Below are positions 1 to 7,011 of a stretch of 64,000 nucleotides of DNA, one piece after another (the first letter of the stretch is position 1; each line of letters starts with the position of its first letter). Source of the stretch: Hymenobacter glacieicola (GTDB taxonomy: Bacteria > Bacteroidota > Bacteroidia > Cytophagales > Hymenobacteraceae). Below the pieces are notes generated by a model. That model did no database searches, was not told the DNA's origin, and saw nothing but the letters and a program-made list of their open reading frames with translations. The position numbers and the translations under genes are program-made. The stretch is taken from NCBI RefSeq assembly GCF_014640315.1, contig NZ_BMGS01000004.1, positions 186,001 to 250,000 of the forward strand, written 5' to 3'.

Positions 1-13
1 CGGAAAGCTCAGC

Positions 14-52
14 AAGCCCGTAGTGCCGCAGTAGGCGCTACGGGCTTTTTTG
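14..52. terminator. intrinsic terminator upstream of the first gene
   Basis: A 10-bp stem (AAGCCCGTAG at 14-23 with CTACGGGCTT at 38-47) is followed by a run of T. It presumably ends a gene lying before the window and separates it from the oxidoreductase gene. Confidence 0.8.
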
Positions 53-121
53 TATCAATGAAGCCGCGGTTTTTTCGGAGCTTGCGGCGGCGCTGTTCCC
101 GCCGCATTTACTTTCCTGGCT

Positions 122-1165
122 TTGGCTGATTCTGGTGCTGCCGTTCGTTTCGTTATTTGTGGCGTGGGCCATATTGGCCGCCGACATGCCGCGTTGGTGG
201 TGCGCCATCCGGGCGCTACCCTCGTGGCGCTAGTCGATACAGATCCAACGCTTACCCAGGCGCTGGCCACGGAGTTTCCGGGTGTGCCGCTGTATTCTGC
301 TCTGAGTGAGTACCTTACTGCCGGGCCCGAAGCTGATGTACTCACTATAGCTACACCAAATTACCAGCATGCGCCCCAGGCTATAGCGGGGTTGCAGGCG
401 GGGCTGCACGTAGTTATTGAAAAGCCCATGGCCCTGCGCAAAACCGATGCGCAGGCCATTGTGCACGCCGCTTGGCAGATGAACCGGCTGGTATTTGGGG
501 TGATGCAGAACCGTTATTCGCCGCCGGCCGCCTGGCTTAAGCAGATCTATGAGGCGGGCACCTTGGGGCAGATATATCTGGTGCAGCTCAACTGCTTCTG
601 GAACCGCGACGCCCGCTACTACCGCCCCGGCGGCTGGCGGGGCACTCAGGCTCAGGATGGCGGCACGCTTTTCACCCAGTTCAGCCATTTTGTGGATTTA
701 CTCTACTGGGTGTTCGGCGACATTACGAATATCTCGGCCCGCTTCCGCGACTTCAACCACCAGAACCTCACGGAGTTTGAGGACAGCGGCCTGGTAACGT
801 TTGACTTGGTGCGCGGGGGTAGTGGCACGCTGCAGTACAGCACCGCCGTCTGGGACCGGAACCTGGAAAGCTCCCTGACGGTAGTGGCCGAGCACGGCAG
901 CCTCCGCCTCGGCGGCCAGTATCTTGATAAGGTAGAGTACTGCCACCTGCGCGACTACCACCTGCCGGCCCTACCGCCCACCAATCCGGCCAACAACTAC
1001 GGCGCCTACCAGGGCAGTGCGGCCAACCACGTGCAGGTAATCGAAAATGTAGTTGATACCATCCAAAACCGCAGTTGCGCCACTACCAATGCACTGGAAG
1101 GCCTGAAAGTGGTAGAAATAATTGAGCGCATCTACAGCTTGCGCCAGCCCCCGACGTCTGATTAA
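122..1165 (+). CDS. Gfo/Idh/MocA-family NAD(P)-dependent oxidoreductase
   Basis: The 347-residue product has an N-terminal Rossmann fold with the dinucleotide-binding motif CGVGHIGRRH at about residues 13-22. It also has the family's conserved EKPMA segment (about residues 100-104), whose Lys contacts substrate and cofactor, and then the alpha/beta substrate domain. Family members oxidise or reduce sugars, inositols and nucleotide sugars; the substrate here cannot be read from the sequence. The nearby distal surface-glycan genes make a sugar nucleotide plausible, but that is only inference. The start is uncertain: there is no in-frame ATG, and TTG at 122 is the codon that best matches the family's N-terminus. 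The lipoprotein gene follows after 6 nt, so the two are probably co-transcribed. Confidence 0.85.
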   Translation: MADSGAAVRFVICGVGHIGRRHAALVVRHPGATLVALVDTDPTLTQALATEFPGVPLYSALSEYLTAGPEADVLTIATPNYQHAPQAIAGLQAGLHVVIEKPMALRKTDAQAIVHAAWQMNRLVFGVMQNRYSPPAAWLKQIYEAGTLGQIYLVQLNCFWNRDARYYRPGGWRGTQAQDGGTLFTQFSHFVDLLYWVFGDITNISARFRDFNHQNLTEFEDSGLVTFDLVRGGSGTLQYSTAVWDRNLESSLTVVAEHGSLRLGGQYLDKVEYCHLRDYHLPALPPTNPANNYGAYQGSAANHVQVIENVVDTIQNRSCATTNALEGLKVVEIIERIYSLRQPPTSD

Positions 1166-1171
1166 GCACTT

Positions 1172-1630
1172 ATGAACAACTTATTTCCGGCGCTGGGTTG
1201 CGCTTTGCTACTGGCTGCCTGCTCCGCCGATTCTGAGAAACGGGCCGTGCAGGCCACCCCGCCGCCCCCGCCTACGGCCAGCGCCGTTAGCTCCCGCGGC
1301 CGCGACACTATCCTTACCGGCCAGGAATTTTCTACCCGCGTGTATGTAGATCCGCGGGTACTTGCCGCTATTGGCCCGGCGGAAAGCAAGCCGCGGACTA
1401 TCCACATTACGTACCGCCCCTCCTTGGCAAGCCCTACCTACGACACGGCCGTGATGCTTGGCGACACGGGTATTGTGCGCTTTACCCCGACCGCGCCAAA
1501 TGTAAAACCAGGCGAGATAAAGCCCCACGAGTGGATATATCGAGTCGAGCTGGACTACAATGAGCGTTACCCCGGCCCCGATACCATCTTCATGAACCGG
1601 GAGATTCTGTATCTGAAAGGAAAGCTGTAG
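1172..1630 (+). CDS. predicted lipoprotein of unknown function
   Basis: The 152-residue product begins with a lipoprotein signal peptide: a short charged-poor start, a hydrophobic stretch, and the lipobox LLAAC with Cys17 as the predicted lipidated residue. A proline-rich linker follows (about residues 29-35), then a compact domain of about 110 residues with alternating beta-strand character. I do not recognise a named family. It should be anchored in the outer or inner membrane and face the periplasm. It lies 6 nt after the oxidoreductase and 43 nt before the EcsC-family gene, so the three may form one transcript ending at the 2495-2532 terminator. Confidence 0.6.
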   Translation: MNNLFPALGCALLLAACSADSEKRAVQATPPPPPTASAVSSRGRDTILTGQEFSTRVYVDPRVLAAIGPAESKPRTIHITYRPSLASPTYDTAVMLGDTGIVRFTPTAPNVKPGEIKPHEWIYRVELDYNERYPGPDTIFMNREILYLKGKL

Positions 1631-1673
1631 TTCCCCGGTCAACCCTGTGCGAGCGGCGGCAGTATCACTTCAT

Positions 1674-2432
1674 ATGGCCCTACTAGAAGAACCGGCGTTT
1701 ACGGAGCTGCGCATCTGGCAGCGCCGCATGCAGCAAAAGCCTACGCTGTGGGGGCGCCTGACGCGGCGGGCCCAGGCCCGGCTCAATGCTTTGTTGCCGG
1801 AGAAAGTACACGCGGCCATTACGGCAGCCATCAAGCAGATGGTGCGCGGGGTGCTGTTTGGCTCCACGCATACTACCCGCCGCCCAGAGGCTGCAGCCAC
1901 ACTGGCCGAGCGCGAAGCAGCTGTGCGCAACACCCTGCGCTACTACCGTAATACGGCCGCGGCTGAGGGTGCCGTGACCGGAGCCGGCGGGTTTCTGCTG
2001 GGGCTGGCCGATTTTCCCTTGCTGCTGGGCCTGAAGCTGAAGTTTCTCTTTGATGTGGCCAGTCTCTACGGCCACGACGTGCGCGACTACACCGAGCGGC
2101 TGTTTTTGCTCCACATCTTTCAACTGGCCTTCAGTAGCCAGCACACCCGCAACCAGGTGTACCAGCGCGTAGCTCACTGGGACACCTACCGCTACACCCT
2201 GCCCCCCGACGTGCAAAAGTTCGACTGGCGCACCTTCCAGCAGGAATACCGCGACTACATCGACCTGGCCAAGATGGCCCAGTTGGTGCCCGTGATTGGG
2301 GCCGCGGTGGGAGCAGTGGCTAACTACCGCCTGCTGGAGCAGCTCGGCGATACGGCCATGAACTGCTACCGCCTGCGGTGGCTACACGCCGCCAACGGTG
2401 CTGCGCCTGCACCCCTCGTTCCTGCAACCTAA
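1674..2432 (+). CDS. EcsC family protein
   Basis: The 252-residue product matches the EcsC family. It has the Gly-rich hydrophobic segment GAGGFLLGLADFPLLLGLKL in the middle, and a second hydrophobic Gly/Ala stretch (VPVIGAAVGAVANYRLLEQL) near the C-terminus before the conserved Asn/Tyr helix. The family is named after Bacillus EcsC, but its biochemical role is unknown; members behave as peripheral or integral membrane proteins. I chose ATG at 1674. An upstream in-frame GTG at 1647 would add nine unconserved residues. Transcription ends at the strong hairpin 2495-2532. Confidence 0.75.
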   Translation: MALLEEPAFTELRIWQRRMQQKPTLWGRLTRRAQARLNALLPEKVHAAITAAIKQMVRGVLFGSTHTTRRPEAAATLAEREAAVRNTLRYYRNTAAAEGAVTGAGGFLLGLADFPLLLGLKLKFLFDVASLYGHDVRDYTERLFLLHIFQLAFSSQHTRNQVYQRVAHWDTYRYTLPPDVQKFDWRTFQQEYRDYIDLAKMAQLVPVIGAAVGAVANYRLLEQLGDTAMNCYRLRWLHAANGAAPAPLVPAT

Positions 2433-2494
2433 ACAGGAAAACAAGTGCTGACTTCTCGTGGCCTGCAGGAAATGCGCTCAGATAGAATGGCAAC

Positions 2495-2532
2495 AAAAAG
2501 CCCCGTTTCTCCAGGGAAACGGGGCTTTTTTT
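2495..2532. terminator. bidirectional intrinsic terminator between convergent genes
   Basis: The stem AAAAAGCCCCGTTT pairs with AAACGGGGCTTTTT. It has A and T runs on both flanks and so can end both the EcsC-family gene on the plus strand and the small periplasmic protein gene on the minus strand. Confidence 0.9.
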
Positions 2533-2546
2533 GAGAAGTAATGAGC

Positions 2547-2978
2547 TTAGCTTTTGGCTTTGCGGTGCTCGTGCTGGCCTTTGTGCTTGGCTTGCTTTTG
2601 CGCCTGGAGCTGTGCGTATTTGGTGTATTGCTCGGCGCTCAAAATCTGCTTGAGCTGAGCTTCGTACCGGTCCTTGCTGGCTTTCATGGCTTGGTGGCGC
2701 TGCTGCTTATCGGCAGCCGAGGCCGTTTGGGTGCGCTGGGCCTGCATTTCCTGGAAACGCGCCAGGTGAAGCTGGCGCACCTGCTCGGTTTGGGCCGCCG
2801 AGAGACCGAGCTTCTGGCTCAGGCTCTTGGCTTTTTGCTCGGCGCGTTGCTCGGGCGTTTTGTTGGCTTTGGCGCCCTTTTGGTGCTGGCCGTGGGCCGC
2901 TTTCACGGGCGTAGTTTGGGCCGAGGCGGCGGCAACGGAAAAGGAGCAAGCGGCGAAGAGAACGAGGAGCTTTTTCAT
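2547..2978 (-). CDS. small secreted Lys/Gln-rich periplasmic protein (Spy/DUF4890-like)
   Basis: The 143-residue product starts with a clear signal peptide (MKKLLVLFAACSFSVAAASA, cleavage near AAASA-Q). The mature part is almost entirely helical and rich in Lys, Gln, Ala and Arg. It contains the phrase LGLSAAQTEQVRQLHLARFQ followed by an ILSAEQYTKYAQL segment, the LTxxQ-type pattern of Spy/CpxP-like and DUF4890 proteins of Bacteroidota, which are small periplasmic chaperone-like proteins. The function here is inferred from the pattern only. The start is the ATG at 2978; an upstream extension to 3056 has no signal-peptide logic. The opposite strand is open but is a Leu-rich shadow frame. Confidence 0.7.
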   Translation of the reverse strand: MKKLLVLFAACSFSVAAASAQTTPVKAAHGQHQKGAKANKTPEQRAEQKAKSLSQKLGLSAAQTEQVRQLHLARFQEMQAQRTQTASAADKQQRHQAMKASKDRYEAQLKQILSAEQYTKYAQLQAQKQAKHKGQHEHRKAKS

Positions 2979-3271
2979 GGCTATGTTGGATAGGTTAAAT
3001 TCAGCGAAAGAAGCAGGCCGTGGTCCGGAACAGGCTTTAGGCTTCTGGCAGGTCAATAGGCAACTCAGGTGCCAACTTTGACCAAAACCCGAGGGTAGCA
3101 GGGGCTGGAAAAATTTAAATTTTCAGGTTAAACTTCAGTGCAGCAAATCAATCGTTGTGGTATTTGCTTGATAGACAGATCGTATACAATTGAGTTTTCG
3201 GGCTGCGCTGCTAGTCTGCAGCGGGCAAACTCAGGTTACTCGGCGGGCAACAGGTAGCAGGTAATGGGGCG

Positions 3272-3303
3272 TTTGCAGAGGCAGAATTCCGGTTCTACCT
3301 TTG
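3272..3303 (+). promoter_or_regulatory. Bacteroidota-type promoter for the SAM-riboswitch leader
   Basis: A -33 box TTTG (3272-3275) and a -7 box TACCTTTG (3296-3303) are separated by 20 nt, matching the Bacteroidota sigma-factor consensus. Transcription should begin around 3310, about 22 nt before the aptamer's P1 stem. Confidence 0.75.
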
Positions 3304-3331
3304 CGCCATCAATTCTTTCTAGCCCAAAGGA

Positions 3332-3430
3332 TTGTTTTTATACAGAGGCGCTGAGAGACAGGCTCACTGACGCGTCGGCAACCATCCGCAACTGCTGGAA
3401 CGGTGCCAATTCCTGACCATATAAAAACAA
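3332..3430 (+). promoter_or_regulatory. SAM-I (S-box) riboswitch aptamer
   Basis: The aptamer is closed by an 11-bp P1 stem: TTGTTTTTATA (3332-3342) pairs perfectly with TATAAAAACAA (3420-3430). Between the arms lie the S-box core blocks GAGAGACAGGCTC, CGGCAACC and GGTGCCAATTCCTGAC in the standard order. It binds S-adenosylmethionine, normally shutting down sulfur amino-acid genes when SAM is plentiful. A second copy with the same P1 stem lies at 19307-19404 before cysH. The 3' P1 strand ends 6 nt before the GTG of a cysteine-rich leader ORF, and the permease starts about 350 nt further on. P1 formation would bury the A-rich sequence just upstream of that GTG (inference). Confidence 0.9.
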
Positions 3431-3436
3431 CAAGCC

Positions 3437-3541
3437 GTGGACTTTTGCCCCTGCCGTCGTACCCGTTTCCTCGTTTCTGCTGCCCGCTGCCGGGCGTCTG
3501 CCCACTCGCAGGCCTGTTGTAGCAAGGGCTGTTGTTGCTGA
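3437..3541 (+). CDS. cysteine-rich leader peptide (34 aa) after the SAM riboswitch
   Basis: A GTG-initiated ORF of 34 codons begins 6 nt after the riboswitch P1 stem. It encodes eight cysteines (positions 4, 6, 18, 27, 28, 32, 33 and 34) and ends QACCSKGCCC then TGA. The cysH leader on the other strand has an ORF at the identical offset from the same P1 stem, also ending in a CC...CCC pattern. The two peptides are otherwise dissimilar, as expected if only the Cys codons matter. I infer a cysteine-sensing attenuation leader in which ribosomes stall on the Cys codons when cysteinyl-tRNA is scarce. There is no Shine-Dalgarno sequence. The alternative is chance Cys codons in untranslated RNA. Confidence 0.6.
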   Translation: MDFCPCRRTRFLVSAARCRASAHSQACCSKGCCC

Positions 3542-3598
3542 ACCTGAACGGACTGCTTTGATAACCACGGCGTAGCCCTCAACACCGTGGCAGCAGGG
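3513..3598 (+). promoter_or_regulatory. possible alternative-pairing attenuator of the permease leader
   Basis: After the Cys-rich ORF lies a hairpin CCACGG/CCGTGG. Its loop carries AGCCCT, perfectly complementary to AGGGCT between the two Cys blocks of the ORF. CAGCAGG just after the hairpin can also pair with CCTGTTG, the first Cys block (one G-U). A ribosome stalled on the Cys codons would disturb these pairings. No clean terminator T-run follows immediately, so the output (termination, Rho access or initiation) is unclear. Confidence 0.35.
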
Positions 3599-3783
3599 TA
3601 CTCTTTCGTTTCTCTTTTTCGGCGCCGCTTGCCGCTGGCTACCTATCTGGTGCGTCCAGGTAGGTGGTAAACAGTTGATTGGCAATGGCTTATGCTGTGC
3701 TATGATAGTCGCGTATAGCTGAGGTAGCAAGGGCGCCGGGCTTTTTACTCACCAGCCAACGGTAGCGTTGGCGCATGCTTTTT

Positions 3784-5238
3784 ATGCTTAAAAAATCATT
3801 GGAACTGCTACGGCAGGAAGCCGCCGAAACCGGCGCCCACACCCTCAAACGAACCCTGGGGGGCTTCAGCCTCATTGCCATTGGCATCGGGGTAATTATT
3901 GGCGCGGGCCTGTTTTCGCTGACCGGCATTGCCGCCGCCAACAACGCCGGGCCGGCCGTGACGCTCTCGTTTGTGGTGGCCGCCGTGGGGTGCGCCTTTT
4001 CGGCCCTGTGCTACGCCGAGTTTGCCTCCATGGTGCCGGTAGCCGGCTCGGCCTACACCTACGCCTACGCCACCATGGGCGAGCTGTTTGCCTGGATTAT
4101 CGGCTGGGACTTAGTGCTGGAATACTCGGTGGGGGCCGCCACGGTGGCCATTAGCTGGTCGCAGTACCTGCTTAAGTTCCTGAGCAAATACGGCATCAAC
4201 CTGCCCCCGCAACTGGTGTTGTCGCCGTTTGAAACGGCTACGCTCGCCGATGGCACGGCCGTGCACGGGCTGGTAAATATCCCGGCCATGCTGGTGGTGT
4301 TGGCTATTACCCTCATCATTATCCGGGGTACTTCGGGCTCGGCGTGGTTTAATGCGTTGGTAGTGACCCTGAAGGTAACCGTGGTGCTGGTGTTCATTGC
4401 CCTGGGCTGGCAGTACATCGACCCGGCCAACTACCAACCCTACATCCCCGCGAATACGGGCGTGTTCGGGGAGTTTGGCTGGAGCGGAATTCTGCGCGGG
4501 GCCGGAGTAGTGTTCTTCGTGTTCATCGGCTTTGATATTGTAGCTACCATGGCCCAGGAAACCAAGAACCCGCAGAAGAACATGCCCATCGGCATCATCG
4601 GCTCCCTGCTGATTTGCACCGTGCTATTCGTGCTCTTCGGCCACGTAATGACGGGTCTGGCCAACTACACCGAGTTCAAGAACAGCGCCGCCCCCGTAGC
4701 CATTGCCATCGAGAAAACGCCTTATGCCTGGCTTTCCTCGGCCGTGATTCTGGCCATTATCATCGGCTACACCTCCGTTATTCTGGTGGATTTGCTGGGC
4801 CAGAGCCGGGTGTTTTTCTCCATGGCCAAGGACGGGTTGCTACCCCCCGTGTTTGCCCGCATCCATAGCCGCTTCCAGACGCCGCTGCAATCCAACCTGC
4901 TGCTGGGCGTGTTCATTGCCCTGTTCGCCGGCTTCGTTCCGATTTCGGTGGTAGGCGAAATGACGAGCATTGGCACCCTGCTGGCCTTCGTGATGGTGTG
5001 CATCGGGGTGCTCATCATGCGCAAAAAAGAGCCCAACGCTCCCCGCGGATTCCGTACGCCGCTGGTGCCGCTGGTGCCCATCCTCGGTATCCTGACCTGC
5101 CTGGTGATGATGGTGTCCCTGCCCTGGGAAACCTGGCTGCGCCTGGCCGTGTGGCTGGCTATTGGGTTGGCTATCTACTACGGCTACGGCCGCAAGCACA
5201 GCAATCTAGGCCAGGAAGCTCAACGTCAAGTCGCGTAA
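3784..5238 (+). CDS. APC-superfamily amino acid permease (CAT-like), under SAM/Cys leader control
   Basis: The 484-residue protein has about twelve hydrophobic segments and the APC signature GVIIGAGLFSLTG at its first membrane helix (about residues 37-49). It resembles the cationic amino-acid transporter (CAT/YfnA-like) branch, which moves amino acids in symport across the inner membrane. The SAM-I riboswitch and cysteine-rich leader ORF upstream make a sulfur amino acid (methionine, cysteine or a derivative) the likely cargo; this is inferred from regulation, not from residues. ATG at 3784 (MLKKSLELLRQEAAE) fits the family N-terminus better than the ATG at 3775. The small hairpin CCAACG/CGTTGG lies just before the start. 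The gene ends at a strong terminator. Confidence 0.85.
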   Translation: MLKKSLELLRQEAAETGAHTLKRTLGGFSLIAIGIGVIIGAGLFSLTGIAAANNAGPAVTLSFVVAAVGCAFSALCYAEFASMVPVAGSAYTYAYATMGELFAWIIGWDLVLEYSVGAATVAISWSQYLLKFLSKYGINLPPQLVLSPFETATLADGTAVHGLVNIPAMLVVLAITLIIIRGTSGSAWFNALVVTLKVTVVLVFIALGWQYIDPANYQPYIPANTGVFGEFGWSGILRGAGVVFFVFIGFDIVATMAQETKNPQKNMPIGIIGSLLICTVLFVLFGHVMTGLANYTEFKNSAAPVAIAIEKTPYAWLSSAVILAIIIGYTSVILVDLLGQSRVFFSMAKDGLLPPVFARIHSRFQTPLQSNLLLGVFIALFAGFVPISVVGEMTSIGTLLAFVMVCIGVLIMRKKEPNAPRGFRTPLVPLVPILGILTCLVMMVSLPWETWLRLAVWLAIGLAIYYGYGRKHSNLGQEAQRQVA

Positions 5239-5258
5239 AGCTAACTTTCAGGTGCAAC

Positions 5259-5293
5259 AAAAAGCCCCACCGGTCAACCGGTGGGGCTTTTTA
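5259..5293. terminator. bidirectional intrinsic terminator, permease / sulfite cluster
   Basis: AAAAAGCCCCACCGG pairs with CCGGTGGGGCTTTTT around a 5-nt loop. It ends the permease transcript and also the minus-strand sulfate-assimilation operon whose last gene stops at 5317. Confidence 0.92.
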
Positions 5294-5316
5294 TTTGGGC
5301 GCATACCTTTTGAATA

Positions 5317-6825
5317 TCACATAAACACCTTGCGCAGGGCCCAGAGGCTCCACACGATTACCATGAGGCCTACGCCCACGAACATCCAGCGCACCGGAAT
5401 GCGGCCGGCCAGGCGGGCGGCCAGGGGCGAGGCCGCCACCCCGCCCACAATCAGGCCCAGAATTATCTGCCAGTGCGAAATGCCCAGGGTAGCAAAAAAC
5501 GTAACGGCGCTGGCAAACGTGACGAAAAACTCCGTGACGCTGACCGAGCCGATGACGTACTGCGGGGTGCGGCCCCCGGCAATGAGCGTGCTGGTGACCA
5601 GGGGGCCCCAGCCGCCCCCGCCAAACGAGTCCAGAAAGCCCCCGGCCGCGGCCAGCAACCCTAGCTTCTTGTGCTTCTGGCGCGGGCCGGGCTGGGAAAA
5701 GGCCTTGGAAATGATGCGCACGCCCAGCAGCAGCAGGTACACCGCCAGCAACGGCTTGACGTAAACCGCATAGGTTTCCCCGAATTTCGAGAGCAGGTAG
5801 GCGCCGGTAATAGCGCCCAACACGCCCGGAATCAGGAGCACCTTGAACAGGCGCTTGTTCACGTTGCCGAAGCGGTAGTGGTGGTAGCCCGAAGCCCCGC
5901 TGGCAAACATTTCGGCCGTGTGAATGCTGGCACTCACCGCCGCCGGGGAAATATTCAGGCTCATCAAACTAATGGCCGTAACGACCCCGTAGCCCATGCC
6001 CAACAGGCCGTCAATCAGCTGGGCGCCAAACCCAATGACCACGAACAGCCAGAACGTATCGGAGTGGGTAGCGGCGCCCCATACCTGCTGCCAGGTGAAG
6101 TAGTAGGAGAGAATGTTGAATACCAGCATGGCCGCAAACGCCAGCAGCGCCGTGGTAGCAATGCGCCGCCACCGCGCCGCCGCCGGCGACTCGTAGGCCG
6201 GGCCGCCCGTCAGCTCGGCCGTCACGGCATTCAGCGACTTCACTTTATGGGCGAAGTCGCCGCCGACCTTGTCCCGGATAATGGACATGCGCTGGAGCAC
6301 GTCGTGCAGCTCGTCGGGCAGCGCCTGGGTGAGCATTTCGCGCAGGCGCTTGGCAATGGTGGGCGACTTGCCATTGGTGCTGATGGCAATTTTCAGGTCG
6401 CCTTTCTGCACGATGGAGCCCAGGTAGAAGTCGCAGGCCTCGGGCGTGTCGGCTACGTTGCAGAGCAGGCGCTGGCGGGTGGCATCGGCCTTGATGCTGA
6501 GGTTCAGGGCTTTGTCGTTGGTGGCCACAATCACCAGGTCGTGGCCGACGAGGTCGGTGGTGTGGTAGGGTTGCTCCCGCAACTGCACCAGCGGGTGGCG
6601 GGCGGCCAGGGCCCTGAGCTCCGGCGAAAACCAGGTAGCCACTACCGTTACGGCGGCCGCCGGACTGTTCGAGAGCAGGGCCGCGAGTTTTTCGTGCCCC
6701 ACGTAGCCCCCGCCCACGAGTAGCACGTGCAGCTGCTCGAGCTTCAGAAAGACGGGAAACAGCCGGTTGCTCGTGTGCTGCGGCGGCGGCTCCGGCTGGG
6801 GAAGAAGTTCGTTGGAGAGAGGCAT
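5317..6825 (-). CDS. fusion of precorrin-2 dehydrogenase/ferrochelatase-type (CysG N-terminal) domain with a TauE/SafE (TSUP) permease
   Basis: This 502-residue protein joins two activities. Residues about 20-220 form the siroheme-synthase N-terminal region. It has the nucleotide-binding motif LLVGGGYVGHEK, the NVADTPEACDFYLGSIVQKG segment typical of precorrin-2 dehydrogenases, and ISTNGKSPTIAKRLRE. Residues about 235-500 contain eight or so membrane helices with TauE/SafE family features (FGAQLIDGLLGMGYG near their start and GGFLDSFGGGGWGPLV in the middle). The first half should make sirohydrochlorin/siroheme for CysI; the second should move sulfite, sulfate or a related anion. As the last gene of a cluster with no other sulfate transporter, it may also be the sulfate entry route (inference). 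I chose ATG at 6825; the upstream extension is REP repeat sequence. Confidence 0.85.
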   Translation of the reverse strand: MPLSNELLPQPEPPPQHTSNRLFPVFLKLEQLHVLLVGGGYVGHEKLAALLSNSPAAAVTVVATWFSPELRALAARHPLVQLREQPYHTTDLVGHDLVIVATNDKALNLSIKADATRQRLLCNVADTPEACDFYLGSIVQKGDLKIAISTNGKSPTIAKRLREMLTQALPDELHDVLQRMSIIRDKVGGDFAHKVKSLNAVTAELTGGPAYESPAAARWRRIATTALLAFAAMLVFNILSYYFTWQQVWGAATHSDTFWLFVVIGFGAQLIDGLLGMGYGVVTAISLMSLNISPAAVSASIHTAEMFASGASGYHHYRFGNVNKRLFKVLLIPGVLGAITGAYLLSKFGETYAVYVKPLLAVYLLLLGVRIISKAFSQPGPRQKHKKLGLLAAAGGFLDSFGGGGWGPLVTSTLIAGGRTPQYVIGSVSVTEFFVTFASAVTFFATLGISHWQIILGLIVGGVAASPLAARLAGRIPVRWMFVGVGLMVIVWSLWALRKVFM

Positions 6826-6870
6826 TGGTTGGTGTTGGTTGGAGAGGAGGTAGGGGCAGGATGGCAATAG

Positions 6871-6983
6871 AACGTCATTCCGAGCTTGCCGAGGAATCTC
6901 GCGTGCTGATGTCGCCAAACTAATCTGATTACTAACGGGCAAGATTCCTCGGCTGCGGCTGCGCCTTCGCTCGGAATGACGTT
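6871..6983. repeat. REP-like palindromic repeat, family A (GTCATTCCGAGC)
   Basis: AACGTCATTCCGAGC at 6871-6885 is the exact inverse of GCTCGGAATGACGTT at 6969-6983. An inner pair GAGGAATCT/AGATTCCTC lies at 6891-6899 and 6952-6960. A diverged copy sits at 21241-21318. It lies between cysI and the fusion gene and would form a long hairpin in the operon mRNA. Confidence 0.85.
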
Positions 6984-7011
6984 CAGTTAATTACCTTACG
7001 AGCAGGAATAC

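Noticed and set aside
2541..2993. A Leu/Gly-rich 150-codon frame on the plus strand
   Set aside because: It is antisense to the small secreted protein that has a clean signal peptide; the composition is a codon-shadow artefact.
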